A DNA stretch of 64,000 nucleotides from an uncultured Alphaproteobacteria bacterium (GCA_910577095.1 CAJTLY010000005.1:1-64000), one strand, 5' to 3'. Shown: positions 42,717 to 52,857, counted from the stretch's first letter. Notes: generated by a model not told the origin, from the sequence alone. Translations and numbers: made by a program.

Positions 42717-45700
42717 AGAAAGTGTCCAACCGGCTCTATATTGCCCGCAAAATCTTCGACTATACGGTTGTGCTGCTGCTGATCGGACTGTTGTTGTTCA
42801 TTTGGCAGTTGTATCGCGGACCGATTACGGTTCCGTTTCTGAAACCGTATATCATCGCTGCCCTCAATCAGGACAACGAAAACGCGGAAGTTACGGTGGA
42901 CAGCGTGAACATTGAACTGGTCCGTTCGATTAAACCGATCAAGATCATTGCCCGCAACGTCGTTTATGAAGAAAATAACGGCCATATGCAGGTGAATGCG
43001 CCCGACGTCGCGGTCTCGTTCAGCATCAAGGCGCTTTTGCAAGGCGTGATTGCGCCGAGTTCGATTGAAGTAAACAATCCGTCGGTTTATATTTTTACCG
43101 ATTACGGCGTGCAGGACAAAAACAAGGCTTCGGAAGTCAGCCGTCGCCAGATCGACTATTATGTTACGGCTTTTGAAGAATTTCTGGAACGTTTTAATTC
43201 TCCCGACCGCACTTATTCGGAAAGCTATATCAATGATATTGCCATTAACAACGGCAAGGTTGAGTTTCATGAAATCGATTTGGGGCGCAAATGGGAATTT
43301 GCCGATCTCAATTATCGTTTTGAACGTAATTTCAGCGATATCGAAACCGAAATCGGCGGGGCGGTCAAACTGCGCGACAAGTTGGTCAATGTAGGAATGG
43401 AAGCGCGTTACCGGCCGTCGGATAACCGGTTGGCGGCACAGATTTATTTTTCTGATCTGGTGCCGGCAGACATTGTTGACACTTATGTTGACGGCAGCGG
43501 CAGACGCGACTGGTACAATGTTAACCTGCCGATCAACGGCAAAGTTGCGGTACTGATCAATTTTAACGAATTTCTGAAAAATCGCGATAATCTGATCGAA
43601 GCGGTAGACACCGCATTGGAAAAGATCAAATTCCAAACCGAAGGCGGGCGCGGTTATATTTTGTTTGATGCCGAAGACGAAGCCTCGAAATACGATATTT
43701 CTTCTTTTATGCTTGAGGGCGAAATAAACGGCGGTTTAGACAAGGTTGCCGTTAAAAATGCCGATTTTTACCTCGGGTCGCAAAAGGTAACGCTCGACTT
43801 CAATGTTTCGGGGCTGGCGGATTATTTGCTGAAAAACTCCAAGAAAAACCTCAAATTGTCGCTCACGGCCGCTATCAAGAAACTAAAGCTTGACGATTTG
43901 TACACCTATTGGCCGCGTTACATCGCCCCCGATGCCTGGGAATGGTGCAAAGACAGCATTTTCGGCGGTGATGCCCGGGACGCCCGTTTTAAATTTGATT
44001 TCGGCTATGACAAAAAGAGCAAAAAGTTCGGTTTGTCCGATTTGAGCGGCGGTGCCTATATTGCCGATTCCAACCTGCGCTATATTAACACAATGCCGGT
44101 GGTCAAAAACGTCTACGGTCAGTTTTCGGTCACGCCCGACAGTATTAACATCGCGTTGGACAAGGCTGTTTCCGACGGCATCATGCTCAATGAAGGAAAC
44201 GTGCGGATTTATGATCTTGACAAATATAACAATTACATCGATATCCGGCTGGTTTCCGCCTCGTCCATCAGTGACGCTCTTCGTCTGATCGATCATCAGC
44301 CGCTGGCTTTTACGTCACAGATGGGGTTGAAACCGGATATGATTGAAGGAGAAGCGGAAACCGAATTGAAGCTTAATTTCGAATTGAAAAAAGACCTCGA
44401 TTATGACGACGTTAAGGTAGCCGTTCGCTCAAAATTGCATAACATACAAATAAAAGATGCTTTGGACGGCCGGCCGATCACGGCGGAAGATCTGCTTTTG
44501 CAGGTTGACAATCAGGGAATGTCGGTCACAGGCAAAGCCGGTTTTGACGGCGTGCCGTTAAATGTGGTATGGGACGAAAACTTTAAGCAAAATAAAGATT
44601 ATCGCAGCCGTTATAAAATAAGCCTGAAAATGGATGCGGCCGCCGCCAAAAAACTGGGGGTGGATTATGCAATGCTGAAAGCGCCGTATTTTGAAGGAAC
44701 GGCGGATATTGATGCGGTGGCAACCGTGGCGCATAATGACGATCTGACGATTGACCTCAAAGCGGCGCTGGGGCGCTCGGCAATGAACTACAGTTTTCTC
44801 GGTTTTGTCAAACAATACGGCGCGCCGGCAGACCTTACGGCCCGGTTGGTGCTGAAAAAAGGGAAGTTGACCGCAATTCCGAATTTCAAGTTACATAAAA
44901 GCGGTTTTGACATTGCCGGTAAAGTCAATTTTGACCGGCAGGGCAATTTGCGGGTAGTGGATATTGAAAACATCAAGGGCCCCAAAACCCGCGCCAGCGC
45001 CAAGATCGAAATGCCGGCTTCCAAAAAAGGCATTGTCAAAATCAATATTTCGGGCAACGGTTATGACTTGTCAGAGTTCTTTAACCGCAGCGAAAAGAAA
45101 ACTTCAGGCGGCGGCAATGACGATTCCGGGTGGGAAAATACGCCCGACGTTGACATTAATATTGCCGTTAACCGCCTGTGGACCAACTCGGACGTATCGG
45201 TAACCGGTTTTGCCGGCAGCGCCCAGTTGCGTAACGGCGTCGGGGTGCACGAAATTCATATGATCGGCAATTATGACAATAACCGAAGCATGAATTTGAA
45301 AGTTGACTATGTTCCGCGTCCCAACAAAGAATGGTTATTGTCCGTCAGCAGCAATCATGCCGGAAATACGTTGCGTTTTTTAAGGATATATAACGACATG
45401 CACGGCGGCAATTTGCAAATCGAAGCCAAACGCGGCGCTGACAAACAGTTTATCGGCCATGCCAAGATCCGCGATTTCAGCCTTCATAACACGCCGGTGC
45501 TGGCCAAACTCCTGACGGTGGCGTCGTTTACCGGAATGGTCGATTTGCTGACCGGGGAGGGAATGACGTTTTCTCATTTTGATGCCCCGTTTAAATATCG
45601 AAATCATATATTATCTGTAAAAAATGCCAAGACTTACGGCAACGTGTTGGGCTTGACTTTCAGCGGTGCATATAACACCGCCAACGAGGATATCAGCATC

Positions 45701-45931
45701 AAAGGGATGATTGCTCCGGCTTACGGACTAAACACGATGATCGGAAGAATTCCGCTGGTCGGAAATCTGTTGGCAGGAAAAGACGGAACCGTATTTGCGG
45801 CCAATTACTCGATTACCGGCACTTCTTCCAACCCCAAAGTCAGTCTTAATCCGCTTTCGGCCTTGAGCCCGAACTCATTAAAAGATGCGGTAGCTTCGGT
45901 TTTCGGAGGAGATGACAATGACGGATTCTAG
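42713..45931 (+). CDS. Large AsmA/YhdP-like envelope protein
   Basis: A 1072-residue protein with one N-terminal membrane helix (about residues 15-37) and a very long beta-rich periplasmic part. The N-terminal region resembles DUF3971 and the C-terminal region the AsmA-like domain (SFTGMVDLLTGEGMTFSHFDAP, MIGRIPLVGNLLAG). YhdP, TamB and AsmA-type proteins form bridges that carry phospholipids between membranes. The start overlaps the prfB stop by 4 nt (ATGA), so it is coupled to RF2 translation. Confidence 0.85.
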   Translation: MKKVSNRLYIARKIFDYTVVLLLIGLLLFIWQLYRGPITVPFLKPYIIAALNQDNENAEVTVDSVNIELVRSIKPIKIIARNVVYEENNGHMQVNAPDVAVSFSIKALLQGVIAPSSIEVNNPSVYIFTDYGVQDKNKASEVSRRQIDYYVTAFEEFLERFNSPDRTYSESYINDIAINNGKVEFHEIDLGRKWEFADLNYRFERNFSDIETEIGGAVKLRDKLVNVGMEARYRPSDNRLAAQIYFSDLVPADIVDTYVDGSGRRDWYNVNLPINGKVAVLINFNEFLKNRDNLIEAVDTALEKIKFQTEGGRGYILFDAEDEASKYDISSFMLEGEINGGLDKVAVKNADFYLGSQKVTLDFNVSGLADYLLKNSKKNLKLSLTAAIKKLKLDDLYTYWPRYIAPDAWEWCKDSIFGGDARDARFKFDFGYDKKSKKFGLSDLSGGAYIADSNLRYINTMPVVKNVYGQFSVTPDSINIALDKAVSDGIMLNEGNVRIYDLDKYNNYIDIRLVSASSISDALRLIDHQPLAFTSQMGLKPDMIEGEAETELKLNFELKKDLDYDDVKVAVRSKLHNIQIKDALDGRPITAEDLLLQVDNQGMSVTGKAGFDGVPLNVVWDENFKQNKDYRSRYKISLKMDAAAAKKLGVDYAMLKAPYFEGTADIDAVATVAHNDDLTIDLKAALGRSAMNYSFLGFVKQYGAPADLTARLVLKKGKLTAIPNFKLHKSGFDIAGKVNFDRQGNLRVVDIENIKGPKTRASAKIEMPASKKGIVKINISGNGYDLSEFFNRSEKKTSGGGNDDSGWENTPDVDINIAVNRLWTNSDVSVTGFAGSAQLRNGVGVHEIHMIGNYDNNRSMNLKVDYVPRPNKEWLLSVSSNHAGNTLRFLRIYNDMHGGNLQIEAKRGADKQFIGHAKIRDFSLHNTPVLAKLLTVASFTGMVDLLTGEGMTFSHFDAPFKYRNHILSVKNAKTYGNVLGLTFSGAYNTANEDISIKGMIAPAYGLNTMIGRIPLVGNLLAGKDGTVFAANYSITGTSSNPKVSLNPLSALSPNSLKDAVASVFGGDDNDGF

Positions 45932-46397
45932 GTATAAAATCGGCATAGACTTTCACGGTGTTATTACGGAGGCACCGGTTTTTTTTCGTGATTTTGCGGC
46001 GTTGGCGTTGGATAAAGGATATGAAATTTATGTTATTTCCGGCGGTCCGCATTTGGTGGTTCAAAATTTTCTGAACGCGTGGCACATCGGTTATAATCAT
46101 ATTTTTTCGCTGATTGACCATTTTGCCAGCCGCGGCCAGGTAAAATATTTTTCCAACGGCAATTTTAAGGTCCCCGACGAGTTGTGGAATACGGCGAAGG
46201 CCGAATATTGCCTGAAAAACAACATTGATATCCAAATTGATGACACTCCCAACTATGGTGCTTCGTTTTCAACGCCGTTTTGTTGTTACAATCCCCAAAC
46301 TCATACTTGTGAAATCGGTGGCAGAACAATTGATTTCAATACGTCTCCGGCGCGTTCGTTAGAGGAAATAGAACGTTTTTTACAACAAAAAAATTAA
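45918..46397 (+). CDS. HAD-like protein of unknown substrate
   Basis: A 159-residue protein. The start IGIDFHGVITEAP resembles HAD motif I, with the nucleophile Asp present but the second Asp replaced by His. VISGGP fits motif II, and IQIDDTPNYG fits motif IV. It could be a phosphatase of altered mechanism or a non-catalytic relative. The ATG at 45918 is preferred because GGAGG lies 8 nt upstream; the coding sequence overlaps the end of the AsmA-like gene by 14 bp. A terminator follows. Confidence 0.75.
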   Translation: MTDSRYKIGIDFHGVITEAPVFFRDFAALALDKGYEIYVISGGPHLVVQNFLNAWHIGYNHIFSLIDHFASRGQVKYFSNGNFKVPDELWNTAKAEYCLKNNIDIQIDDTPNYGASFSTPFCCYNPQTHTCEIGGRTIDFNTSPARSLEEIERFLQQKN

Positions 46398-46406
46398 GGT
46401 TAAAAC

Positions 46407-46435
46407 AACGTCCTCGAAAATCGGGGCGTTTTTTT
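46407..46435 (+). terminator. Terminator after the HAD-like gene
   Basis: Imperfect stem AACGTCC/GGGCGTT followed by seven or more T. Confidence 0.75.
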
Positions 46436-46454
46436 ATTCCTTCTGATCGGCAGC

Positions 46455-46484
46455 AAAAAAGAGCCGTAAATACGGCTCTTTTTT
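46455..46484. terminator. Bidirectional terminator, also ends the autotransporter gene
   Basis: Perfect 14-bp stem AAAAAAGAGCCGTA/TACGGCTCTTTTTT with flanking A- and T-runs. Confidence 0.9.
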
Positions 46485-46499
46485 GTTTTTGTGTTTCGG

Positions 46500-49400
46500 T
46501 TACCAGCTGTAACTTAAACCCAAACCGAAGGTCGACGCCTTGTAGTCGTCGCCGAAGGTGTGGTTCGCCCAGCCGTAAGCAGACAGTTGTTCGGTGAAGC
46601 CGTAACGGCCGCCGATCTCAATCCGGCCCAGCGTCTGGTCGTCGATTGTGTTGACTTTGCCCAAACCGGTGATCCGAACTTCGTCACCGTCAGTAACGGT
46701 TTGCACAACGCTCGGTTTGACGTAAAGGTTGGCATAGCCTTCATCCATTACAAACGCCTTCGTCAATTTGACACCGGCTTCCAACTCCAGCTGACGCAAA
46801 GTGTTGTACTTCGCAACCTTGCCGGCGCTGTCGGTGGCGTCGTCATAGTCTACCTGCGTATAGAAGGCGCCGACGCTCGGGGTCAGATAAACGGTTTTGT
46901 TTAACGCATAGTCATAACCCAACTCAACGCTGCCGCCGAACTCGGTACCGTCGGTATCCGACTTGATGCCGTCTTTGGTCTTCAGATCAACTCTCTGGAT
47001 ACCGCCGTATACGGTGGCAAAGGTCCACCAGTTGTTGCGGTCATAACGGTAGTACAAACCGGCAAGATAACTGTCGATATCGATTTCCGATCCGATAGTC
47101 GAGTAATGATGCTTGCCGTCACCGTTCATGTCATAGTTACCTTTACGGTAAGATAAGAACAGGCCCAGTTTGTTGTTGAGATCGTGCTGCAAGTCGCCGC
47201 CGGCCTCTAAACCCCAGACCTCGGCGTCGATATCGGTCGGCGTCTTGATGCGAAGGGTATTGTAAACCGCATTGGCCCACAGATTGTGGAAGGCTTCGCC
47301 GTTCCAGTAGTAGTCATAGAAGCCGCAGCCCGGACAGTAGAAACGACGTCCCTGAACCTGACGACTGATGTTGCCGACCATCCCTTTGGTCTGCTCAAGA
47401 GCGGCTACCGGCAGACCCTGGTAGGCGATCACTTCCGGCGCCACTTTGCGATAATCAACCGACGGGGTCGGTTTGACCGGGATATTTGGAATATCCGGCA
47501 GTTCCGGGGTCGGCGGCGTCGGAACATCCGGCTTTTCCGGTTCAACTTCTTTGTCCGGGTTATCCTGATCGTTCATTGCAAAATACCATTTGTTGCTGTT
47601 GTCGGCAATTTGATCGTATTTGACGTCAAACAGATACGGGCTCTTGTAAACGCGCGAAACCACAAACGAGCCTTCGTTACCGGTGGTGTCGTTTTCCGAT
47701 TGTGCAAACAGGATCTCGCCCTTGCCGCGGATGTCGGCATTTGACGAAGCGTGAACAATCATCTTGGTCACCCCTTCGACGTTGCCGGCAACATGAAGTT
47801 CGTCCGCTTTCATGTTATCGGGATCAACGTCGATATGCATAAAGCTGTCGGTGGCCGAATAGCCTTTCAGTTCGACGGTTTCCAGATAACCGTTGGCGAT
47901 GTCAAACACCGCGTTGTTCAACGACAAAGAAGGTGCATCGGTGATCATCCCTTTATCATAGCGACCGCGGGCCAGATAGAGGGCTGTATTTTCAATTTCC
48001 AGAGCATCGGCACCGGCCACTTGATGGTTAAAGTCGATCCGTCCGCTGCCGTCACCGGTCATTTTCATCGTGTAACCGGCACCTTCCAAACTGTCATCAA
48101 AATTAAAACGACCGTTTTGTCGGGTATTGAAGGTCAGAGTCGTGCCGGCAGCAGCATAAATCGCATTTGCGCGGGCAATGTTATTACCGGTTTGAACCGT
48201 ATTTCCAAAGAATTCCGATGTGTAGTTATCGGCTTCAAAAGTGAGGTCTTTATTGGTATAGATCGCACCGCCGTAAGCGACGGTTGCGCCTTGGATTTTA
48301 TTGTTGGTGAAACTGACATTGCGGATTTTGCCGATGGCGGCAAAGTTGGCAATTGCGCCGCCGGCGGCGGCTTTGGTGTCGGAGACGGCTTTGTTTGAGT
48401 CAAATTGGGTCGAGTCAATCAAAACCAGATTGGCATTGTTGCTGTTGTTGTAAATGGCGCCGCCGTATGCATTGCCGACACCTTTAATGCTGTTTCTGCT
48501 AAAAGAAGAATTGCTGATTTTGTTGATAGATGTGATTGCCGTAATTGCGCCGCCATAAGCGTCTTTGCCGGAAACGACGCTGTTGTCGGAGAATTCTGTA
48601 TTCTGAATTGTGCCTATTTTTCCGTTACCTGTCGTATAAATGGCACCGCCGGATGCTATTTGGGCAGCAGTAGTCTCAGCCTTATTTTGAGAAAACACAC
48701 TGTCGGTAATCATATCAATTTGTTTCATCGAAGCAAGGGCTCCGCCGTAAGCAAAACCGGCGCCGGATTTAAGTGAATTATTGATAAATTTGGTGTTATC
48801 AATCAGTTTGATATTGCCGTTGGCGGCCTGATTGGAAATGGCACCGCCGGTTGTGTAACCGTTTTTAGCTTCGGCATGGTTATTTTGAAAGGTCGAATTG
48901 GTGATGTTGTCAATTTTGCCGAGAATGAAAATTGCGCCGCCTTGAGCATTGCCGGCCGAGGTGCTGGCGGTATAGGTCGTATTACGGTCAAACACGGTAT
49001 TGTTCAAATGGGTAATGCTGCTGTAATTTGAAACCAGAAGCGCGCCGCCGATCGGGTTGGAGCCTCCGTTAACGGTGTTGCCTTCAAATACGCAGCTGTC
49101 CATATCGGTCATGACGGTGCCGACCGCGGTGCCGGTCTGATTCCCCAGCGCCAAGGCACCGCCGCCGCTGCTGGATGAACCGGCGGTGGTGAATTTGGTG
49201 TTATTGGTGTTGTTGAGAAACTTTGTGTTTTTCATCTCTTGTACATTGAGATTCATCAGTGCCATTGCCCCACCCGTTGCAAGGGTGGTGGTTGAATTTG
49301 AGTTGAGAACGTTATTGCGGAAAATCGAGTTGTTAATTGACGGAATATCAACATTTGCGACCATAACTGCGGCACCGTAAGGTTCCTGTCCGTATCCGCC

Positions 49401-49574
49401 GTTGATGTCGGGGGTATAAATGACAGTATAGGTATTGTTATCAAACGAAACCAGGGCGGAAGAATTGCGAATGTCAAGCCGGGAGGTGATATCGGCGGCA
49501 TCGGCCGACGGAATGGTGGCAGCAAAAAAAGCGATTGCAGTTAGAGTGGAATTAAGACAGATTTTCAAAGTCAT
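46500..49574 (-). CDS. Autotransporter with Pmp-like GGA(I/L)/FxxN passenger
   Basis: A 1024-residue type V secreted protein. Signal peptide (LTAIAFFAATIPSADA), a passenger of about 400 residues with alternating FxxN (FRNN, FLNN, FEGN, FDRN, FQNN, FSQN, FSDN, FSRN, FDSN) and GGAI/GGAL tetrapeptides, a parallel beta-helix pattern known from chlamydial Pmp proteins, then a Pro-rich linker (PEKPDVPTPPTPELPD) and a C-terminal beta-barrel of about 290 residues ending in Trp. The barrel region starts with an unusual FYCPGCGFYDY cysteine pair. It would be displayed on the cell surface, likely as an adhesin. The ATG at 49574 follows AGAGGA by 9-10 nt. Confidence 0.9.
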   Translation of the reverse strand: MTLKICLNSTLTAIAFFAATIPSADAADITSRLDIRNSSALVSFDNNTYTVIYTPDINGGYGQEPYGAAVMVANVDIPSINNSIFRNNVLNSNSTTTLATGGAMALMNLNVQEMKNTKFLNNTNNTKFTTAGSSSSGGGALALGNQTGTAVGTVMTDMDSCVFEGNTVNGGSNPIGGALLVSNYSSITHLNNTVFDRNTTYTASTSAGNAQGGAIFILGKIDNITNSTFQNNHAEAKNGYTTGGAISNQAANGNIKLIDNTKFINNSLKSGAGFAYGGALASMKQIDMITDSVFSQNKAETTAAQIASGGAIYTTGNGKIGTIQNTEFSDNSVVSGKDAYGGAITAITSINKISNSSFSRNSIKGVGNAYGGAIYNNSNNANLVLIDSTQFDSNKAVSDTKAAAGGAIANFAAIGKIRNVSFTNNKIQGATVAYGGAIYTNKDLTFEADNYTSEFFGNTVQTGNNIARANAIYAAAGTTLTFNTRQNGRFNFDDSLEGAGYTMKMTGDGSGRIDFNHQVAGADALEIENTALYLARGRYDKGMITDAPSLSLNNAVFDIANGYLETVELKGYSATDSFMHIDVDPDNMKADELHVAGNVEGVTKMIVHASSNADIRGKGEILFAQSENDTTGNEGSFVVSRVYKSPYLFDVKYDQIADNSNKWYFAMNDQDNPDKEVEPEKPDVPTPPTPELPDIPNIPVKPTPSVDYRKVAPEVIAYQGLPVAALEQTKGMVGNISRQVQGRRFYCPGCGFYDYYWNGEAFHNLWANAVYNTLRIKTPTDIDAEVWGLEAGGDLQHDLNNKLGLFLSYRKGNYDMNGDGKHHYSTIGSEIDIDSYLAGLYYRYDRNNWWTFATVYGGIQRVDLKTKDGIKSDTDGTEFGGSVELGYDYALNKTVYLTPSVGAFYTQVDYDDATDSAGKVAKYNTLRQLELEAGVKLTKAFVMDEGYANLYVKPSVVQTVTDGDEVRITGLGKVNTIDDQTLGRIEIGGRYGFTEQLSAYGWANHTFGDDYKASTFGLGLSYSW

Positions 49575-49710
49575 GAACAATAATCCTCTTACGATATAAT
49601 TAAACGGTTGTTTTATAAATTTAACATATAACCGTCGTTTTTAAAAGGCAATTTATTATTGCAAGAAATCAGGAAATTATTTAGCAGGTAATATATCCGT
49701 TAAAAACAGA

Positions 49711-49738
49711 AAAAAACCGCTCCCAAAGGAGCGGTTTT
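49711..49738 (-). terminator. Terminator of rpsA
   Basis: Stem AAAACCGCTCC/GGAGCGGTTTT with a T-run on the minus strand. Confidence 0.9.
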
Positions 49739-49758
49739 CCAAGTAAAAGCGGTTAAGC

Positions 49759-51441
49759 TTATTTCTTTTTCAGGGCTTCGCCCAAAGCGTCGCCGAGGGC
49801 AGAACCGGTGGAACCGGTATTGGAATATTCTTCCAGCGCTTTCTTTTCCTCTTCGATTTCAAGGGCTTTAACCGACAGGCCGAGTTTGCCTTTTTTCTTG
49901 TCAACGTTTACAATTTTGGCTTCGATAACGTCGCCGACTTTGTAGTTGTTAAGATCCTGTCCCGATTTGTCTTTCGACATATCGGCTCTTTTGATGTTGG
50001 CGGCAATACCGTCAACTTCGACGTCAACGCCCTTGTCGTCAATGGCGGTGATGGTTGCTTTGACAACGTCGCCTTTCTTAAAGCCGTCCATGGCGGTAGC
50101 GTTTTCGTCTTCGGTCAGTTGTTTGATGCCGAGGCTGATACGTTCTTTTTCAACGTCGACGTCAATGATTTTGGCCTGAATTTCCTGACCTTTGGCATAA
50201 TCTTTAACCGCTTCTTCGCCCGATTTGTCCCAAGCGATGTCAGACAGGTGGATCATGCCGTCGATTTCGTCGTTCAAGCCGACAAACAAACCGAATTCGG
50301 TAATGTTTTTGATCTTGCCTTCGATAACCGAACCGACCGGATGTTCTTCAATATAGGCAGCCCACGGGTTGGGGGTGCACTGTTTGATGCCGAGGCTGAT
50401 TCTTCTCTTTTCCGGATCAACTTCCAGAACTTTGACTTCAACTTCCTGCGAGGTCGAAACGATCTTGCCGGGGTGAACGTTCTTGCGGGTCCAGCTCATT
50501 TCGGAAACGTGAACCAAACCTTCGATTCCGTCTTCGAGTTCGACAAATGCGCCGTAATCGGTAATGTTGGTTACTTTGCCTTTGTAAACGTCGCCGACCT
50601 TAAATCTTTCTTCGACGTTCTGCCACGGATCGCTTTCCAGCTGTTTCATGCCGAGGCTGATTCTCTGGTTGTCTTCGTTAAATTTGATAACCTGAACCTT
50701 AACGGTCTGGCCGACCGACAGAACTTCTGCCGGATGATTGATGCGCTTCCACGAAATGTCGGTAACGTGCAACAGGCCGTCAACGCCGCCGAGGTCGATA
50801 AACGCACCGTAATCGGTAATGTTTTTGACAACGCCGTCCAGAACCGAGCCTTCTTTAATTGCATCGATCAGTTCGGCTCTCGATTCGGCTCTGGTTTCTT
50901 CCAGAACAACGCGGCGCGAAACGACGATGTTGCCTCTGACCTTGTCCATTTTCAAAATCTGGAACGGCTGCGAAATGCCCATCAGCGGGGTGATGTCGCG
51001 GATCGGACGAATGTCGATCTGAGAACCCGGCAAGAAGGCGATGGCGCCGTTGAGGTCTACGGTAAAGCCGCCTTTGACGCGGCCGAAGATAACGCCGTTG
51101 ATTCTTTCATTGGCGTTCATGGCTTTTTCCAGATCCTGCCATACTTCTTCGCGGCGAGCCTTTTCGCGCGAGAGAACGATATTGCCGTCGCGGTCTTCGT
51201 AACGGTCAACATAAACTTCGACGACGTCGCCGATTTTCAGTTCCGGATTCTGGCCGAATTCGCGAACCGGGATACGGCCTTCGGATTTGAGGCCGACGTC
51301 AACGGTAACGAAATCGGGGTTGATTTTAATGATGGTTCCTTTAACAACCGAGCCGATCAGGCCGTTATCACCGAACTGTTCGTTGAGCAGGTCGGCAAAA
51401 ACTTCGTTGGTTTCGGGAATTTGAATTTCTGCTGTATTCAT
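49759..51441 (-). CDS. rpsA: 30S ribosomal protein S1
   Basis: A 560-residue protein with six S1-type OB repeats (for example GAFIDLGGVDGLLHVTDISW and GAFVELEDGIEGLVHVSEMSW), which bring mRNA to the ribosome. The start at 51441 (MNTAEIQIPETNEVF) is chosen over a longer frame because the upstream residues do not fit S1. The Shine-Dalgarno is weak, as is usual for rpsA. In most proteobacteria cmk lies directly upstream; here two unrelated genes lie between. Confidence 0.96.
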   Translation of the reverse strand: MNTAEIQIPETNEVFADLLNEQFGDNGLIGSVVKGTIIKINPDFVTVDVGLKSEGRIPVREFGQNPELKIGDVVEVYVDRYEDRDGNIVLSREKARREEVWQDLEKAMNANERINGVIFGRVKGGFTVDLNGAIAFLPGSQIDIRPIRDITPLMGISQPFQILKMDKVRGNIVVSRRVVLEETRAESRAELIDAIKEGSVLDGVVKNITDYGAFIDLGGVDGLLHVTDISWKRINHPAEVLSVGQTVKVQVIKFNEDNQRISLGMKQLESDPWQNVEERFKVGDVYKGKVTNITDYGAFVELEDGIEGLVHVSEMSWTRKNVHPGKIVSTSQEVEVKVLEVDPEKRRISLGIKQCTPNPWAAYIEEHPVGSVIEGKIKNITEFGLFVGLNDEIDGMIHLSDIAWDKSGEEAVKDYAKGQEIQAKIIDVDVEKERISLGIKQLTEDENATAMDGFKKGDVVKATITAIDDKGVDVEVDGIAANIKRADMSKDKSGQDLNNYKVGDVIEAKIVNVDKKKGKLGLSVKALEIEEEKKALEEYSNTGSTGSALGDALGEALKKK

Positions 51442-51619
51442 AAAGTAAAAACAATTCAAAATGCCATTCCCGACAGCGGTCGGGCGGACTTGTACGCGAT
51501 TGATAAATTGAGCGCAGCGTACCCTGCACGTCAAAGTCAGCTCTTTTATATACTTAACGATTTATTTTTCAAGCATTTTCATCAGTCGTTAACCAACTTT
51601 TTAAATTTATTTTTTAAAA

Positions 51620-51651
51620 GTTGACTTTATGGAAAATTTTGTGTATTTTTG
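51620..51651 (+). promoter_or_regulatory. Promoter with Bacteroides-like -7 box
   Basis: Reads as TTGACT-N17-TATTTT for sigma70 and also as GTTG-N20-TATTTTTG, fully matching the Bacteroides -7 consensus TAnnTTTG and three of four bases of the -33 TTTG. It lies 47 bp before the gene at 51699. Confidence 0.55.
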
Positions 51652-51698
51652 TCTAGTAAACAGATTTTTTATTTATTATTCATTTAATCCTTTTTAAG

Positions 51699-52835
51699 AT
51701 GAAAAAGACAAATGTAATCGCAGTGCTCCGGTTTTTGTGTTCCCAAAAAGTGAGGAACTATGTTAATTCGGTCAAAGCCGGCATGGGGGATAACGGCGTT
51801 GCGGCGCTGATCAACGACCTCAAGCGTCTTTCTACCAGCGATATGCTGAGCGTGATCGACCTTCGCGGCAAAATTGACGTCGGATCGTTCGAGCAGGCCG
51901 TCGAGTTGTTCCTTCAGGAACCCAAAGATCTTTCGCGCGAAAGCCTCGAAGATCTGAAGACGATCGTGACGGCACTGGGTTTCGACCGGGTGTATCACCT
52001 CTTTACGGACAAGCATTTCCGCGGCAGCGGCGTGGAAGCGGTCAGAAATATTTTCGCCGCATTGACGCCGGAACAACGTCAGATGTCCATGGCCCATGGT
52101 CTGTTCCGCTATTATGGCGAATTGAGCGACAGTTCGTGGGAGAATTCACCCGAGATCATGGAGTTTCTGGCCAACCGCTTTGTCGTGGCCGTTTCTCTCG
52201 TTCAGAATACAGACGTCTCTCCGGAGCTGATCGAGTATCTGACCGACGGTTACGCTTTGAACATCGCCTATAACAAGTGTGTGAGCGAGAGAGACACCGA
52301 GTATGGCCTGTTGGCGGAAGTGATGGACTATGCATCGGAAATCGGTGTCGCCAGCTTCTTGAAGGACGAGGAAATCAATCTGGACCTTAAGCAGCTTCAG
52401 ACGACCCTGTTCCTCAAGGAAAAGAAAACTCTCGTGAGCGTTATCAAAGCGGTCGGCTGTGCCAGTCCCGAAATCGAACGCAACATGCTGTTCAACCGAA
52501 TCCTGCCGGAAGAGAGCGTCCAGTTGGACTTCTGCTTCCCGCAAAACTTCAGCATGCTGATGGAAACGTTCGGTGCCGAAAAGGTCAAATCTCTTTTCCC
52601 CGACGGCTACAAAAAGAGCTGTCCGTCTTTGTGGAACTGGGTGCTGACCGATCGTGAACCGGAAAAGGTTGACCGCAACAAATGTTCCGGTTACGAATGG
52701 TCGTTCCTGCTGGCTGATGACAAGCTCTGCAGCCGATACATCAGTCAGGGCGGCGAGCTTTCTCAGGAAGACATCCTGACCCTGCTCGGCTACGGCAAGG
52801 ACAACCTGATCAAGTTGTGTCGCGAGAAGAAGTAG
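51699..52835 (+). CDS. Orphan protein of unknown function (foreign-looking)
   Basis: A 378-residue soluble, mostly helical protein without a recognised domain. Its leader is AT-rich without a Shine-Dalgarno, and its codons favour AAG, CTC and CTT much more than the flanking core genes. It has its own promoter and terminator. It lies between rpsA and cmk, normally adjacent genes, together with a small membrane protein gene. Horizontal origin, perhaps from Bacteroidetes, is inferred. The regular helical make-up (LTDGYALNIAYNK, LRREK-type ends) could mean a HEAT/ankyrin-like scaffold, but this is not established. Confidence 0.75.
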   Translation: MKKTNVIAVLRFLCSQKVRNYVNSVKAGMGDNGVAALINDLKRLSTSDMLSVIDLRGKIDVGSFEQAVELFLQEPKDLSRESLEDLKTIVTALGFDRVYHLFTDKHFRGSGVEAVRNIFAALTPEQRQMSMAHGLFRYYGELSDSSWENSPEIMEFLANRFVVAVSLVQNTDVSPELIEYLTDGYALNIAYNKCVSERDTEYGLLAEVMDYASEIGVASFLKDEEINLDLKQLQTTLFLKEKKTLVSVIKAVGCASPEIERNMLFNRILPEESVQLDFCFPQNFSMLMETFGAEKVKSLFPDGYKKSCPSLWNWVLTDREPEKVDRNKCSGYEWSFLLADDKLCSRYISQGGELSQEDILTLLGYGKDNLIKLCREKK

Positions 52836-52857
52836 TTTTCATCTTCAAATTTAAGAC

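Noticed and set aside
50119..51624. 501-codon open frame antisense to rpsA
   Set aside because: Composition is that of a mirrored gene, with no domain; S1 on the other strand is certain.
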